Positions 19,225-29,847 of a stretch of 64,000 nt of DNA are shown here, piece after piece. Both the position numbers and the translations under genes were made by a program. This DNA is from Bacteroidota bacterium. GTDB taxonomy: Bacteria > Bacteroidota > Bacteroidia > 2-12-FULL-35-15. The number at the start of each line of letters is the position of its first letter. Position 1 is the first letter of the stretch. The stretch lies in contig PLYN01000045.1 of NCBI GenBank assembly GCA_003151815.1, positions 1 through 64,000 of the forward strand. Direction: 5' to 3'. Under the pieces are notes generated by a model. It saw only the letters and a program-made list of their open reading frames with translations, ran no database searches and was not told the DNA's origin.

Positions 19225-20658
19225 TTACTCAACAGCTACGCCTATCAACGTCGCACTTGTACAATCAGTTGCCAACACATTCACATAATCACCCGGTTTA
19301 AAATTTCCTTTCGGAAAAACTACCGTCGTATTTTGTGAATTGCGTCCGGATAATTCATCCTTTGATTTTTTTGATACACGTTCCGCCAACACTCTATGAA
19401 TTTTTCCTACTCCGGCTTTTGTCCGCTCACCAGAATGTTTTTGTTGCAGATCAACTATCTCTTGTAACCTCCTCTTTTTAATATCTTCCGGCACATCATC
19501 TTTATATTTTCTTTCTGCTAATGTCTTCGGACGTTCATTATATGCAAACATGTATGCAAAATCATATTTTACCCATTCCATTAACGATATTGTATCCTTG
19601 TGTTCCTCTTCTGTCTCCGAACAAAACCCAGTGATCGAATCGGTAGAAATAGCACAATCAGGAATAATCTTTCTAATTGAATTAATGCGTTCCATATACC
19701 ATTCGCGGGTATAACCGCGATTCATCATTTCTAAAATACGTGAATTACCAGACTGAACAGGAAGATGAATGTAATTACAAATATTCTCATATTTGTTAAC
19801 CATGTGCAGTACCTCATCATTCATATCTTTTGGATGCGATGTACTAAAACGCACTCTCAGATCAGGATGCACCAAAGCCACTTTTTCCATCAACTGAGCG
19901 AATGTTGTTGCATTCTGCAATTCTTCCGAAGATATATTTCCTTTTTTCAATCCTCCTCCGGTCCACAAATAAGAATCTACATTTTGTCCAAGCAATGTTA
20001 CTTCTCTATATCCCTGGCTAAATAGATCTTTCGCTTCATTCACAATTGTTTCAGGATCACGGCTGCGTTCACGTCCTCTTGTAAAAGGCACCACACAAAA
20101 TGAGCACATATTGTCACAACCACGTGTAATGCTTATAAATGCTGCAACTCCATTTGAATCCAAACGCACAGGTGCGATATCAGCGTAGGTTTCCTCTTTC
20201 GAAAGCAAAACATTAACGGCCTTCTGTCCTGTTTCTGCCACCTCAATAAGTTCAGGTAAACTGCGGTAAGCATCGGGTCCAACCACTATATCAACTAATT
20301 TCTCCTCTTCTAAAAACTTTGATTTTAACCTTTCAGCCATGCAACCTAAAACCCCGATAATTAAATCAGGATTGGTCTTCTTAACCTTTTTAAAATCAGT
20401 TAATCGTTTTCGCACACGTTGTTCGGCGCCTTCGCGGATGGCACACGTATTTACAAATATTACATCCGCTTCTGTAAAATCATTGGTCGTGGTGAAACCT
20501 TGATCTTTTAAAATTGATGCTACAATTTCACTATCAGAAAAATTCATTGCGCAACCGTAACTCTCCAAAAACAATTTTTTACCATTTGGATTCATTGGTT
20601 TTGTAATCAATATTGATTCACCCTGTTTACTCTCATCAATTATTTTGTTCTTGCTCAT
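19225..20658 (-). CDS. miaB: tRNA-2-methylthio-N6-dimethylallyladenosine synthase
   Basis: A 477-residue radical-SAM methylthiotransferase that modifies A37 of tRNAs. The N-terminal cluster cysteines are in [27 protein letters not shown] and [11 protein letters not shown]; the radical-SAM CxxxCxxC is [16 protein letters not shown]; the C-terminal TRAM domain ends at about residue 475. The enzyme looks complete. It is transcribed divergently from topA across a 273-nt AT-rich gap that holds no recognisable gene. Confidence 0.97.
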   Translation of the reverse strand: MSKNKIIDESKQGESILITKPMNPNGKKLFLESYGCAMNFSDSEIVASILKDQGFTTTNDFTEADVIFVNTCAIREGAEQRVRKRLTDFKKVKKTNPDLIIGVLGCMAERLKSKFLEEEKLVDIVVGPDAYRSLPELIEVAETGQKAVNVLLSKEETYADIAPVRLDSNGVAAFISITRGCDNMCSFCVVPFTRGRERSRDPETIVNEAKDLFSQGYREVTLLGQNVDSYLWTGGGLKKGNISSEELQNATTFAQLMEKVALVHPDLRVRFSTSHPKDMNDEVLHMVNKYENICNYIHLPVQSGNSRILEMMNRGYTREWYMERINSIRKIIPDCAISTDSITGFCSETEEEHKDTISLMEWVKYDFAYMFAYNERPKTLAERKYKDDVPEDIKKRRLQEIVDLQQKHSGERTKAGVGKIHRVLAERVSKKSKDELSGRNSQNTTVVFPKGNFKPGDYVNVLATDCTSATLIGVAVE

Positions 20659-20931
20659 TTTAAAATTTTATATTTGCCCCCCAATTTTACACTGGACAAA
20701 AAATAGAAATGCAAAGATAATTAAAATAAACGGGTGACAAAATGTCGTATTCGTGGTAATTCTAAAAAAAATTAAAAATCTTATATATATATAATATATA
20801 TACCAACTGACATTTCCAAATCAAATTAGGAAATGTGCATTCAAATTATTTTCCTTTGCAGTGTTTATAGGTGGGAACGCCTCAAAAAAAATTTTTTATT
20901 TTCGATTCTTACACCTAATATATACAAATCA

Positions 20932-23358
20932 ATGAACAAAAATTTAGTAATAGTAGAGTCCCCTGCAAAGGCGAAAACAATCGAAGGTTTTTTAGGAGAA
21001 GGCTTTACTGTAAAATCAAGCTACGGCCATGTCCGTGATTTGGCAAAAAAAGGATTTGGTGTTGATATTGAAAATAAATTTACTCCTAATTATGAGATAT
21101 CACCCGATAAAGCGAAAGTAGTTGCTGAACTTAAAAAATTAGCAAAGGGCGCAGAAACGGTTTGGTTAGCGACTGATGAGGATCGTGAAGGAGAAGCTAT
21201 TTCATGGCATTTATTTGAATCGTTGAATTTGGATGAAAAGAAAACCAAACGTATTGTATTTCATGAGATCACCAAAACGGCTATTAAAAATGCAATTGCT
21301 AATCCACGTAAAATCGACAAACATTTAGTAGATGCTCAACAAGCTCGAAGAATTTTAGATCGTTTGGTAGGGTTTGAACTATCTCCTGTATTGTGGAAAA
21401 AAGTTCGCCCTTCCTTGTCTGCAGGGCGTGTTCAATCAGTTGCTGTTCGTTTGATCGTGGATCGTGAACGCGATGTAATGAATTTTAAAAGCTCCTCCTC
21501 TTATAAAGTGACCGCTAATTTTGATTTGGGAAATGCACATGTAAAAGCAGAACTTGGAACTAAATTTAAAATGCTGGATGAAGCACGCGCATTTTTACAA
21601 AAATGTGCAAACGCAAATTTCACCATCGATAGCGTTGAAACAAAACCTGCAAAAAAATCACCATCGGCTCCTTTTACTACTTCTACTTTGCAACAGGAAG
21701 CAAGTCGTAAACTCGGTTTTTCGGTAGCGCAAACAATGGTGGTGGCTCAAAGATTATACGAAAGTGGTATGATCACTTATATGAGAACAGATTCCGTAAA
21801 CCTTTCGGATACTGCGATAAATCAGGCGAAAGAAGCAATCACCGGAAATTACGGAGCAAAATATTTAAATGTCCGTCAGTATAAAACCAAATCAAAAGGC
21901 GCACAAGAAGCCCACGAGGCAATCCGTCCAACTTATATAGAAAACTCAACCATAACAGGAGATTCGGCTGACAAACGTTTGTACGAATTGATTTGGAAAC
22001 GTACCATCGCTTCTCAAATGAGTGATGCAGAGTTGGAAAAAACTACTGCGATCATTGGTGTTTCCAATGCCATCGAAAAATTTGTTGCACAAGGTGAAGT
22101 GTTAAAATTTGATGGTTTCCTGAAAATATACATGGAGGGAACTGATGACGAGAATGAAGAAAATCAGGAAGGTATGTTGCCTCCAATGAATGTAGGTGAA
22201 CAACTTAAAGCAAATGAGATAGTGGCAATGGAACGATTTACACATCATCCTGCGCGTTATACAGAAGCCAGTCTGGTTAAAAAATTAGAAGAATTAGGTA
22301 TTGGTCGTCCATCAACATACGCACCAACAATTTCAACAATTCAAAAAAGGGAATATGTTGTAAAAGAAGACAGAGAAGGAATCCAACGTAATTTTAATGT
22401 AGCTGTTTTAAAAGCCGGTAAAATTACTGAAGAGGTTAAAACAGAAGGTACAGGTGCAGAGAAATCAAAATTATTTCCAACCGATATCGGGATGGTAGTT
22501 ACAGATTTTTTATTAGAGCACTTTCCGCAAATCATGGATTTCAATTTCACTGCTAAGGTAGAAGAAGAATTTGATGACATTGCTGAAGGCAAAACGCTGT
22601 GGACAAAAATGCTGGAAGAGTTCTATAAACCTTTCCACAAAAATGTTGTGGAAACATCAGAAAATTCAGAGCGCGCATCTGGGGAACGATTGCTTGGAGT
22701 TGATCCTGTTACCGGGAAAAATGTATACGTTCGTATCGGTCGCTTTGGGCCAATGGCTCAACTGGGAGAAGGTAATGATGAAAATAACAAACCTAAATTT
22801 GCAAGTTTACGCAAAGATCAACGCATCGATACAATTACGTTCGAAGAGGCTCAGGATCTATTCAAGTTGCCACGTGTAGTGGGTGAATTTGAAGACAAAG
22901 AAATGGTTGTTGCGGTTGGCCGCTTTGGTCCTTATGTTCGCCATAACAGCATATTTGTCTCATTAAAAAAAGAAGATGATCCAATGACCATCACTGCTGA
23001 TCGTTGCATTGAACTTATTTTAGCAAAACGCCAGGCAGAAATTGATAAATACATAAAATCATTTCCTGAGCGCCCCGATGTTCAATTGCTTAACGGTCGT
23101 TGGGGACCTTACCTGGTAATCGACAAAAATAATTTTAAGATCCCGAAAGGAATTGATCCTTTAACATTATCTTTACAGGAATGTTTGGATATCGCAGCAG
23201 ATCCAAAAAATGCAAGTAAAGGAAATCGCTTTAAGAAAAAAGAAACCGCGAAACCATTTAAAAAAGTTGCCGTAAAAAAGGCTGCTACAAAAAAAGCTCC
23301 TGCAAAAAAAACAGCGCCGAAAAAAGCAGCAAAAAAAGCAGTCGCAAAAAAGAAATAA
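20932..23358 (+). CDS. topA: DNA topoisomerase I
   Basis: An 808-residue type IA topoisomerase that relaxes negative supercoils. TOPRIM opening MNKNLVIVESPAKAKTIEGFLG, acidic WLATDEDREGEAISWHL, the active-site tyrosine in MITYMRTDSVNL, and GIGRPSTYAPTISTIQKREYV are intact. The C-terminal part has three repeats like GRFGPYV instead of zinc fingers, then a Lys/Ala-rich tail (AAKKAVAKKK), which probably aids DNA binding. The ORF track's 33 extra residues are not part of the family, so ATG 20932 is the start. Confidence 0.96.
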   Translation: MNKNLVIVESPAKAKTIEGFLGEGFTVKSSYGHVRDLAKKGFGVDIENKFTPNYEISPDKAKVVAELKKLAKGAETVWLATDEDREGEAISWHLFESLNLDEKKTKRIVFHEITKTAIKNAIANPRKIDKHLVDAQQARRILDRLVGFELSPVLWKKVRPSLSAGRVQSVAVRLIVDRERDVMNFKSSSSYKVTANFDLGNAHVKAELGTKFKMLDEARAFLQKCANANFTIDSVETKPAKKSPSAPFTTSTLQQEASRKLGFSVAQTMVVAQRLYESGMITYMRTDSVNLSDTAINQAKEAITGNYGAKYLNVRQYKTKSKGAQEAHEAIRPTYIENSTITGDSADKRLYELIWKRTIASQMSDAELEKTTAIIGVSNAIEKFVAQGEVLKFDGFLKIYMEGTDDENEENQEGMLPPMNVGEQLKANEIVAMERFTHHPARYTEASLVKKLEELGIGRPSTYAPTISTIQKREYVVKEDREGIQRNFNVAVLKAGKITEEVKTEGTGAEKSKLFPTDIGMVVTDFLLEHFPQIMDFNFTAKVEEEFDDIAEGKTLWTKMLEEFYKPFHKNVVETSENSERASGERLLGVDPVTGKNVYVRIGRFGPMAQLGEGNDENNKPKFASLRKDQRIDTITFEEAQDLFKLPRVVGEFEDKEMVVAVGRFGPYVRHNSIFVSLKKEDDPMTITADRCIELILAKRQAEIDKYIKSFPERPDVQLLNGRWGPYLVIDKNNFKIPKGIDPLTLSLQECLDIAADPKNASKGNRFKKKETAKPFKKVAVKKAATKKAPAKKTAPKKAAKKAVAKKK

Positions 23359-23422
23359 GCATTGAGTAAAAATCTTAGGAATAGATCTAATACTCATAAC
23401 TTACATCTCGACACTAAAAAAT

Positions 23423-24592
23423 ATGCAAGAATATTTTACACCCGTTGATATTACTAAATTTAGCGGAACAAACCAATATATAGCTGCTTCCTACGGCAAA
23501 CTTATCAATGTATATACTGAAAATGAAGGTTTCCCTGATCTGGAAAATATAAATATTGCAATTATTGGATTGCATGAGGATAGAAAAGCTTTAAACAATG
23601 AAGGCTGTGGACTTGCCCCTGATTACGTGCGGGAAAACCTCTATAAATTATTCCAAGGGAGCTATTCAACTAAAATTGTTGATCTGGGTAATATTTTGAA
23701 AGGGAACACTATTGAAGACAGTTATTTCGCGATAACAGATGTTCTTTCACAATTACTAAAGAAAAATATTATTCCAATCATTATTGGTGGCGGACAAGAT
23801 CTAACATATTGCAATTATATCGCTTATAAAAGCCTCGAGCAAACAATCAATATTGTTACTATTGATTCTTGTTTTGATATTGGCGACGGAGATAAAGACC
23901 TGAACTCTCAAAGTTATTTGAGCAAAATAATTTTACATAAACCCAATATCCTCTTTAACTATAGCAATGTAGGCTACCAAACTTATTTTGTGGAGCAAAA
24001 TGCTATCGATCTTATGGATAAACTATACTTTGATTCCTACCGCTTAGGACAAGTCAGGGAAAACCTTGAAGATGTAGAACCCATTGTTCGTAATGCAGAC
24101 ATTGTAAGTTTTGACATCTCTGCTATAAGGCAAAGTGATGCTCCGGGTAACGGAAATGCTTCTCCGAATGGCTTTTATGGGGAAGAAGCTTGTCAAATAG
24201 CCCGTTATGCAGGATTAAGCGATAAACTTTCATCCATCGGTTTTTATGAGATCAATCCGGCATTCGATACCAACAAACAAACGGCACACTTGGTTGCACA
24301 AATGATCTGGTACTTTATTGATGGGTTTTATAATCGCAAACAAGACTATCCGATAGTAGATAAATCAGAATATACTAAATATCGGGTTTCAATAAAAGAT
24401 CACGATCATGAGATCGTTTTTTATAAAAGCAATAAAAGTGACCGTTGGTGGATGGACGTACCATACCCTATTAATCATCAAATAAAACATGAGCGCCATC
24501 AGATGGTTCCTTGCTCCTATCGTGATTACGAAACAGCTTGCCGAGATGAAATGCCCGACAAATGGTGGCAAACTTATCAGAAATTAGGCTGA
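23423..24592 (+). CDS. arginase-fold protein lacking metal ligands
   Basis: A 389-residue protein of the arginase/agmatinase/formimidoylglutamase fold: NINIAIIGLHEDRKALNNEGCGLAPDYVRENL and IIPIIIGGGQDLTY match its core. The dinuclear manganese ligands are mostly lost: GGxHD is GGGQD (about residue 121), DAHxD is DSCFD (about 147) and SxDxD is SFDIS (about 229). A long extra C-terminal part ends KWWQTYQKLG. It sits directly upstream of the PorP/SprF gene. I recall arginase-like genes near gld loci of other Bacteroidota. Probably a non-catalytic or repurposed protein; it could still bind a ligand. Confidence 0.8.
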   Translation: MQEYFTPVDITKFSGTNQYIAASYGKLINVYTENEGFPDLENINIAIIGLHEDRKALNNEGCGLAPDYVRENLYKLFQGSYSTKIVDLGNILKGNTIEDSYFAITDVLSQLLKKNIIPIIIGGGQDLTYCNYIAYKSLEQTINIVTIDSCFDIGDGDKDLNSQSYLSKIILHKPNILFNYSNVGYQTYFVEQNAIDLMDKLYFDSYRLGQVRENLEDVEPIVRNADIVSFDISAIRQSDAPGNGNASPNGFYGEEACQIARYAGLSDKLSSIGFYEINPAFDTNKQTAHLVAQMIWYFIDGFYNRKQDYPIVDKSEYTKYRVSIKDHDHEIVFYKSNKSDRWWMDVPYPINHQIKHERHQMVPCSYRDYETACRDEMPDKWWQTYQKLG

Positions 24593-24724
24593 TTTTGAAA
24601 AATATATTTGGGTCGATGAACAATAAAATGTTAAAAAAGTTTGTTTTTGTAAACATAATATTTAATTTAGCGACCTGACTTTAGTGAAAAATGGCAAAAA
24701 ATTGTTAATTTTCAACAAGAAAAT

Positions 24725-25693
24725 ATGAAAAAAACCCTTACTACTATTGCTTTATCCTTAACCGGATTGCTGGTGTTAGCCCAGCAGGATGTACAATTCA
24801 GTATGAATACATTTAACCGTTTAGCTATTAATCCTGCTTATGCCGGAATGAACAAAGCCCTTTGCGCTACTATGTTATATCGTCAACAATGGACAAATTT
24901 TCCTGGAGCACCTAAAACAGGTTTAATAAGTGTTGATTACGGTCAAATACTTCATGGAGGTTTAGGGATAACAGCTTGTCAAGATCAATTGGGCGCTGAA
25001 AAAACATTTAGTACAAAAGTGTCTTATTCTTACCATTTACCGCTTGCGGGAGGTACCTTAGGAGTAGGTGTAGATGGAGGAATGATTCAGAAATCAATAT
25101 CAGCTAATTTTATTGCCCCGGATGGAACTACATCCGCTACAGGTGGAGGACTTGACCAAGCTATTCCTTGGTCTGGAGCAAAGTCAACAACATATGATGT
25201 TGGATTCGGTTTATACTATCAGACACGTAGATTATACGTAGGATTATCATCTTTGCATTTACCGGAACAACAATTCTCAGCCACAGGTACTGTAAGCAAA
25301 TTTAATTGGGATTATAAATATAGAGAAGCGCGTCATTATTATGTAATGGCTGGTTATACATTTATTCCGGATCCTGCTTGGGAAATTACACCTTCTATTT
25401 TGTTAAAATCTGTTGCTTCTTCATCGCAATTAGATGCAAATTTGATGGTAAAATGGAATAAAATGATTTTTGGTGGTGTTTCATACCGAATAAGCGATGC
25501 AATAGTTGCAATTATAGGATTAGAAAGACCTTTCTCCAAAAAAATTACCGCAAAATTCGGATATTCTTATGATATGACCACATCAAATATAAAGACACAA
25601 AGTAGTGGTTCACACGAAATTATGTTGGGCTTTTGTTATAAAATTAAGCCTGATGCTAGTAAAACAAGTCACATGAACGTGAGATTTTTGTAA
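24725..25693 (+). CDS. PorP/SprF family type IX secretion outer membrane protein
   Basis: A 322-residue outer membrane barrel. Signal peptide KKTLTTIALSLTGLLVLAQQ, then the family hallmark QFSMNTFNRLAINPAYAGMNKALCATMLYRQQWTNFPGAPKT, and beta strands to the end. PorP/SprF proteins partner with T9SS adhesins or the GldK/GldN ring and, in flavobacteria, are needed for surface export of SprB-like cargo. It directly precedes gldK, as in gliding members of the phylum. A paralogue count cannot be given from this window. Confidence 0.93.
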   Translation: MKKTLTTIALSLTGLLVLAQQDVQFSMNTFNRLAINPAYAGMNKALCATMLYRQQWTNFPGAPKTGLISVDYGQILHGGLGITACQDQLGAEKTFSTKVSYSYHLPLAGGTLGVGVDGGMIQKSISANFIAPDGTTSATGGGLDQAIPWSGAKSTTYDVGFGLYYQTRRLYVGLSSLHLPEQQFSATGTVSKFNWDYKYREARHYYVMAGYTFIPDPAWEITPSILLKSVASSSQLDANLMVKWNKMIFGGVSYRISDAIVAIIGLERPFSKKITAKFGYSYDMTTSNIKTQSSGSHEIMLGFCYKIKPDASKTSHMNVRFL

Positions 25694-25818
25694 TAATACA
25701 TTTTTATTTGTAACCTTTGTTAATCAGTATCGTTTAAAATGCCCCGTTAACTTTTTAATTATCTTTTTATTTAAGACAATTATTTCAAAGGATGGGATTT
25801 AATTTAAAAACAACAAAA

Positions 25819-27273
25819 ATGAAAAAGTTGCTCTTGTTAGGTTCGATAGTTGCCATAACTACAACAGGTTGTAAAACAAGTACCGGAGAATTGGTAGGTG
25901 TTCAACCACGTATGCAATGGTGGGATGTTGACCCTTTTGGTATGTTGTATATTCCAATGGGAAGTTATAATATGGGACCAAGTGATGAAGATGCCCCATA
26001 CGCACATACTACAAAAGCCAAAACAGTTTCTGTTCAGGCATTTTACATTGATCAAACTGAAATATCAAACAATGAATATCGCCAATTTGTTGATTGGGTA
26101 AGAGACTCTATCGCTCATAGGGCTTTATTTGAAAACGGTACTGTAGAACATGGTATTGAAACAGATGCTTGGGAACAACCACTTGACCCACCTTTGGTAA
26201 ATTGGGACGAAAAAATTGCATATGAAGAACAAGAGGTAAGAGAAGTTCTCGAGTTTATGTATCTCCCCCCTGAAGAACGCTTTTACAGAAGAAGACAAAT
26301 TGATGCCCGCAAATTAAATTATGAATATTATTGGTTGAACTTTCGTTTAGCTGCTGCAAGAACTAATACTTTTAAACCCGCAAAATCACCTGACCCGGTA
26401 TCTGGCGTAGATTATATAAATGGAGGTCAATCAACTAGTGTTGGAGATAATAAAACATTGGGACGCTATGATGTAAAAGATGAAATTTCTGATGGTACCG
26501 GAAATTATAGCCCACGTGAAAGAAAAGATAAAGACAGAAGTGTATTTATTGTTAAAGACATAATTAACGTTTATCCTGATACTTTGGCTTGGGTTCGTGA
26601 TTTCACTTATTCATTCAATGAACCAATGACCAATATGTATTTTTGGCATCCCGCCTATGATGATTATCCTGTAGTAGGTATTAGCTGGAAACAAGCACGC
26701 GCATTTTGTATTTGGAGAACACAACTGTTTAATAGTTGGTTAAGCTATAATGGTCAACCAATTGTAAATGATTTCCGTTTGCCTACAGAATCTGAATGGG
26801 AATATGCTGCACGTGGTGGTTTAGCTTTAAGTCCTTATCCTTGGGGTGGTCCATACATCCTTAATTCTCGCGGTTGTTATTTAGCAAACTTTAAGCCTAG
26901 ACGTGGAAATTATATTCCTGATGGTGGTTTTCATACTGTAAAAATTGGTTCATATAATCCGAATGATTATGGTTTATATTGTATGGCAGGGAATGCTGCA
27001 GAATGGACAAGCAATGCGTTTGACGAGTCTTCCTATGATTTTTCCCATGATTTGAATCCTGACTATGTATATGAGGCGCAGGACAATGAGGCAAATGTAT
27101 TGAAACGTAAAGTAATCAGAGGTGGTTCTTGGAAAGATATTGGTTATTATCTTCAAACAAGTACACGCACTTATGAATACCAAGATACTGCAAAATGCTA
27201 CATTGGTTTCCGTTGTGTCCAAACATACCTTGGACGTGCTAAAGGTGATGCCTTTGGAGATGGAGGACTTTAG
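25819..27273 (+). CDS. gldK: T9SS ring lipoprotein GldK (PorK)
   Basis: A 484-residue outer-membrane lipoprotein with a formylglycine-generating-enzyme-like (FGE-sulfatase) domain. Signal peptide KLLLLGSIVAITTTGC gives the lipidated Cys 18; LYIPMGSYNMGPSDED, VVGISWKQARAFCIWR, FRLPTESEWEYAARGG and VIRGGSWKDIGYYLQTSTR define the domain. With GldN it forms the periplasmic ring of the type IX secretion system. The track begins at 25792, but MGFNLKTTK lacks purpose and the signal peptide starts at ATG 25819. Confidence 0.97.
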   Translation: MKKLLLLGSIVAITTTGCKTSTGELVGVQPRMQWWDVDPFGMLYIPMGSYNMGPSDEDAPYAHTTKAKTVSVQAFYIDQTEISNNEYRQFVDWVRDSIAHRALFENGTVEHGIETDAWEQPLDPPLVNWDEKIAYEEQEVREVLEFMYLPPEERFYRRRQIDARKLNYEYYWLNFRLAAARTNTFKPAKSPDPVSGVDYINGGQSTSVGDNKTLGRYDVKDEISDGTGNYSPRERKDKDRSVFIVKDIINVYPDTLAWVRDFTYSFNEPMTNMYFWHPAYDDYPVVGISWKQARAFCIWRTQLFNSWLSYNGQPIVNDFRLPTESEWEYAARGGLALSPYPWGGPYILNSRGCYLANFKPRRGNYIPDGGFHTVKIGSYNPNDYGLYCMAGNAAEWTSNAFDESSYDFSHDLNPDYVYEAQDNEANVLKRKVIRGGSWKDIGYYLQTSTRTYEYQDTAKCYIGFRCVQTYLGRAKGDAFGDGGL

Positions 27274-27328
27274 AATTATATTTGAATCCCTAATTTAATA
27301 ATTATTAACCTTTAAAAAAAAGAAAAGT

Positions 27329-28120
27329 ATGAGCGGTTTTATTGGAAGTCCAGGATGGAAAAAAATGATGGCCAAAATATATGGTATCGGAGCAGCAGTT
27401 GTAATTATGGGTGCTATGTTTAAAATTATGCACTGGCCGGGTGCAGGACCGATGCTTGTAATCGGTTTATCTACAGAGGTTCTTATTTTCTTTTTCTCGG
27501 CATTTGAACCATTACATGAAGAAATTGATTGGACACTAGTTTATCCTGAATTAGCAGGAATACATGGTGAAGAAGGAGCCGAAGGACAAATTGAAGATAA
27601 AGGTTCATTAACTGAACAATTGGATAACATGTTGGAAGATGCCAAAATCGGACCCGAATTAATTGCCAGTTTGGGTGAAGGGATGCGCAGTTTGAGTGAT
27701 CAAGCAGGCAAAATTTCAAACATAACTGATGCAACAGTTGCTACTAAAGAATATGTATCTAGTGTGCAATCTGCTGCAAAAAATGTAAACTCTTTATCTG
27801 ATTCATATACAAGTGCGGCAAATTCTTTAAACGGCTTATCAATAACGCCTGTTGACACGACGGTATTTGGTGAGCAAGTAAATAAGGTTTCAAAAAATTT
27901 AGCAGCCTTAAATGCTTCTTATGAATTGCAATTGCAAGGTTCTAATGAACATCAAAAAACAACAGCTAATTTTTATGCCGGAATTGGAGACTTAATGAAA
28001 AACTTAAGCGATTCTGTGGACGATACCAAAAAATATAAAGAACAGATTGCTCAACTTTCGTCTAATTTGGAATCGTTGAATACTGTTTATGGTAATATGC
28101 TCACAGCAATGAGAAAATAA
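27329..28120 (+). CDS. gldL: T9SS motor protein GldL (PorL)
   Basis: A 263-residue inner membrane protein. Two membrane helices near the N terminus (about residues 16-33 and 41-58) flank MFKIMHWPGAGPMLVIG; the second carries a membrane-buried glutamate (STEVLIFFFSAFEP) of the kind essential for proton-driven rotation in GldL. A long cytosolic coiled-coil tail follows. GldL forms a pentamer around a GldM dimer and powers secretion and gliding. In the order gldK-gldL-gldM-gldN. Confidence 0.96.
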   Translation: MSGFIGSPGWKKMMAKIYGIGAAVVIMGAMFKIMHWPGAGPMLVIGLSTEVLIFFFSAFEPLHEEIDWTLVYPELAGIHGEEGAEGQIEDKGSLTEQLDNMLEDAKIGPELIASLGEGMRSLSDQAGKISNITDATVATKEYVSSVQSAAKNVNSLSDSYTSAANSLNGLSITPVDTTVFGEQVNKVSKNLAALNASYELQLQGSNEHQKTTANFYAGIGDLMKNLSDSVDDTKKYKEQIAQLSSNLESLNTVYGNMLTAMRK

Positions 28121-28206
28121 AGGAAAGTTTTTAATATTTTATATAAATTTTTAAATATTTTCTTTTGAAGTTATAGTATTAATCTTTTGAAAAACAATAT
28201 ATAAAT

Positions 28207-29829
28207 ATGTCAGGAGGAAAAGAAACCCCAAGGCAAAAGATGATTGGAATGATGTATTTAGTGTTAACAGCTTTGTTGGCAATGAATATATCAAAAAATG
28301 TTCTTGAAGCTTTTGTAACCATTGAAGAAGGTTTAAATAAAACGAATGAAAATTTTGATGAAAAAAATGGACTATTATATGCCAAATTTGAAAAAGGAAT
28401 GTCCGAAAACAAAGTAAAGACTAAACCCTACTATGATAAAGCATTTAAGGTTAAAAAAGCAGCCGAAGAACTTTGTAAATTTATTGATGATTCAAAAGCT
28501 GAATTATACATGCTAGCTCAACCTGAATTAACAAAACAAATAGCAGATACTTTTAAACTTAAAGATTGTATTGTTAAAGACAATTATGATATTCCCACCA
28601 ATTATCTTATTGGACCTGAGGTAGCTGCTCCTACAGGAAAAGGTGTTGAGATAAAGAAAAAAATAATTGATTACAAAAAATTGCTGTATGATCAGCTTGA
28701 TGCAAAAGATAAGGCATCCCTTAAAATAGGCTTAAACACGGATGATGTATACGATGATCATGAAGAAAAAAAAGTGCCTTGGGAAGTTTTCAATTTTGAT
28801 CACACGACAGTTTGTGCTTGTATGGCTCTTTTAGCAGGCGTTAAGAACGATGTTAAGAATTCCGAAAGTGATGTAGTAAAAAAATTATTGGAAGCTATTG
28901 ATGCAGGTGATTTTAAATTTGATGCTATTGAAGCGAAAGTGGTAGCAAATGCAAATTATATCACTGCAGGTGAAGATTACACTGCTGATATTTTCGTTTC
29001 TGCTCACAGTTCTACACAAAACCCTGAGATTTTAATTGGGCATGTAGATACAACGACTAAAATTGCAAAACTTGTTGGAACCGGAGAACCTGTTCCTGTG
29101 TCTGCCGGTGTTGGAAAATACGTTATTCATACCGGAGCAGAAGGTGAACAGGAATACAGCGGTCTTATTAATGTAAAAGCTCCGGATGGTTCTATTAAAC
29201 CATACCCGTTTCATGGAAAATATACTGTAGCGAAACCTTCAATGGCAGTTTCACCTACAAAAATGAACGTGTTCTATATTGGTGTTGAAAACCCTGTAGA
29301 TATTTCAGTTGCAGGTGTTGCTCCAATGGATGTACAAGCTACTTTGAGTGGCGGAAGCGGAGCCATCGTTAGTAAAGGCGGCGGACACTATATTGTAAAT
29401 GTTAAATCCGGAGATGCCAAAGGTATGATTAATGTTAATGTATCTAAAAAAACCAAGGACGGAAATAAATCAGCAGGTCCTCCAATGGTTTTCCGTGTTA
29501 AAAAAGTACCTAGTCCGCAAGCCTCATATGCCGGTATTGTTGGTGATGGTAAAATATCTAAAGGTGAAATAGCCGCTGCTGGAGGTGTAATTCCTAAATT
29601 AGAAGATTTCGTTTTCGATTTAAAGTTTCCGGTTGTTTCATGGAATATGTCAATATTTGTAAACGGTGTTTATGTTGATTATACTGCCAACGGAGCAAGT
29701 GCTACTCCTCAAATGAAAGACATTTTGCAAAGAGTAAAAGCGGGTCAAAAAGTAATGATTGAGGAGGTAAAAGTTCAGGCACCTGATGGAATTAGAAAAA
29801 TACCTGGTTGCGTACTTAAAATTAAATAA
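28207..29829 (+). CDS. gldM: T9SS motor/stalk protein GldM (PorM)
   Basis: A 540-residue protein: one N-terminal membrane helix (KMIGMMYLVLTALLAMNISKNVLEAF) after MSGGKETPR, which conserves the arginine 9 and tyrosine 17 that I recall as important in the flavobacterial motor, and four periplasmic domains reaching to the ring. The last domain ends GIRKIPGCVLKIK. GldM transmits GldL rotation across the periplasm. Next gene gldN starts 18 nt later with a strong ribosome-binding site. Confidence 0.96.
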   Translation: MSGGKETPRQKMIGMMYLVLTALLAMNISKNVLEAFVTIEEGLNKTNENFDEKNGLLYAKFEKGMSENKVKTKPYYDKAFKVKKAAEELCKFIDDSKAELYMLAQPELTKQIADTFKLKDCIVKDNYDIPTNYLIGPEVAAPTGKGVEIKKKIIDYKKLLYDQLDAKDKASLKIGLNTDDVYDDHEEKKVPWEVFNFDHTTVCACMALLAGVKNDVKNSESDVVKKLLEAIDAGDFKFDAIEAKVVANANYITAGEDYTADIFVSAHSSTQNPEILIGHVDTTTKIAKLVGTGEPVPVSAGVGKYVIHTGAEGEQEYSGLINVKAPDGSIKPYPFHGKYTVAKPSMAVSPTKMNVFYIGVENPVDISVAGVAPMDVQATLSGGSGAIVSKGGGHYIVNVKSGDAKGMINVNVSKKTKDGNKSAGPPMVFRVKKVPSPQASYAGIVGDGKISKGEIAAAGGVIPKLEDFVFDLKFPVVSWNMSIFVNGVYVDYTANGASATPQMKDILQRVKAGQKVMIEEVKVQAPDGIRKIPGCVLKIK

Positions 29830-29834
29830 CGAAT

Positions 29835-29841
29835 AAGGAGG
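29835..29841 (+). promoter_or_regulatory. strong Shine-Dalgarno of gldN
   Basis: AAGGAGG with six bases to the gldN ATG. Bacteroidota genes generally lack Shine-Dalgarno sequences, and others in this window do too, so this one stands out. Confidence 0.7.
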
Positions 29842-29847
29842 ATACCC

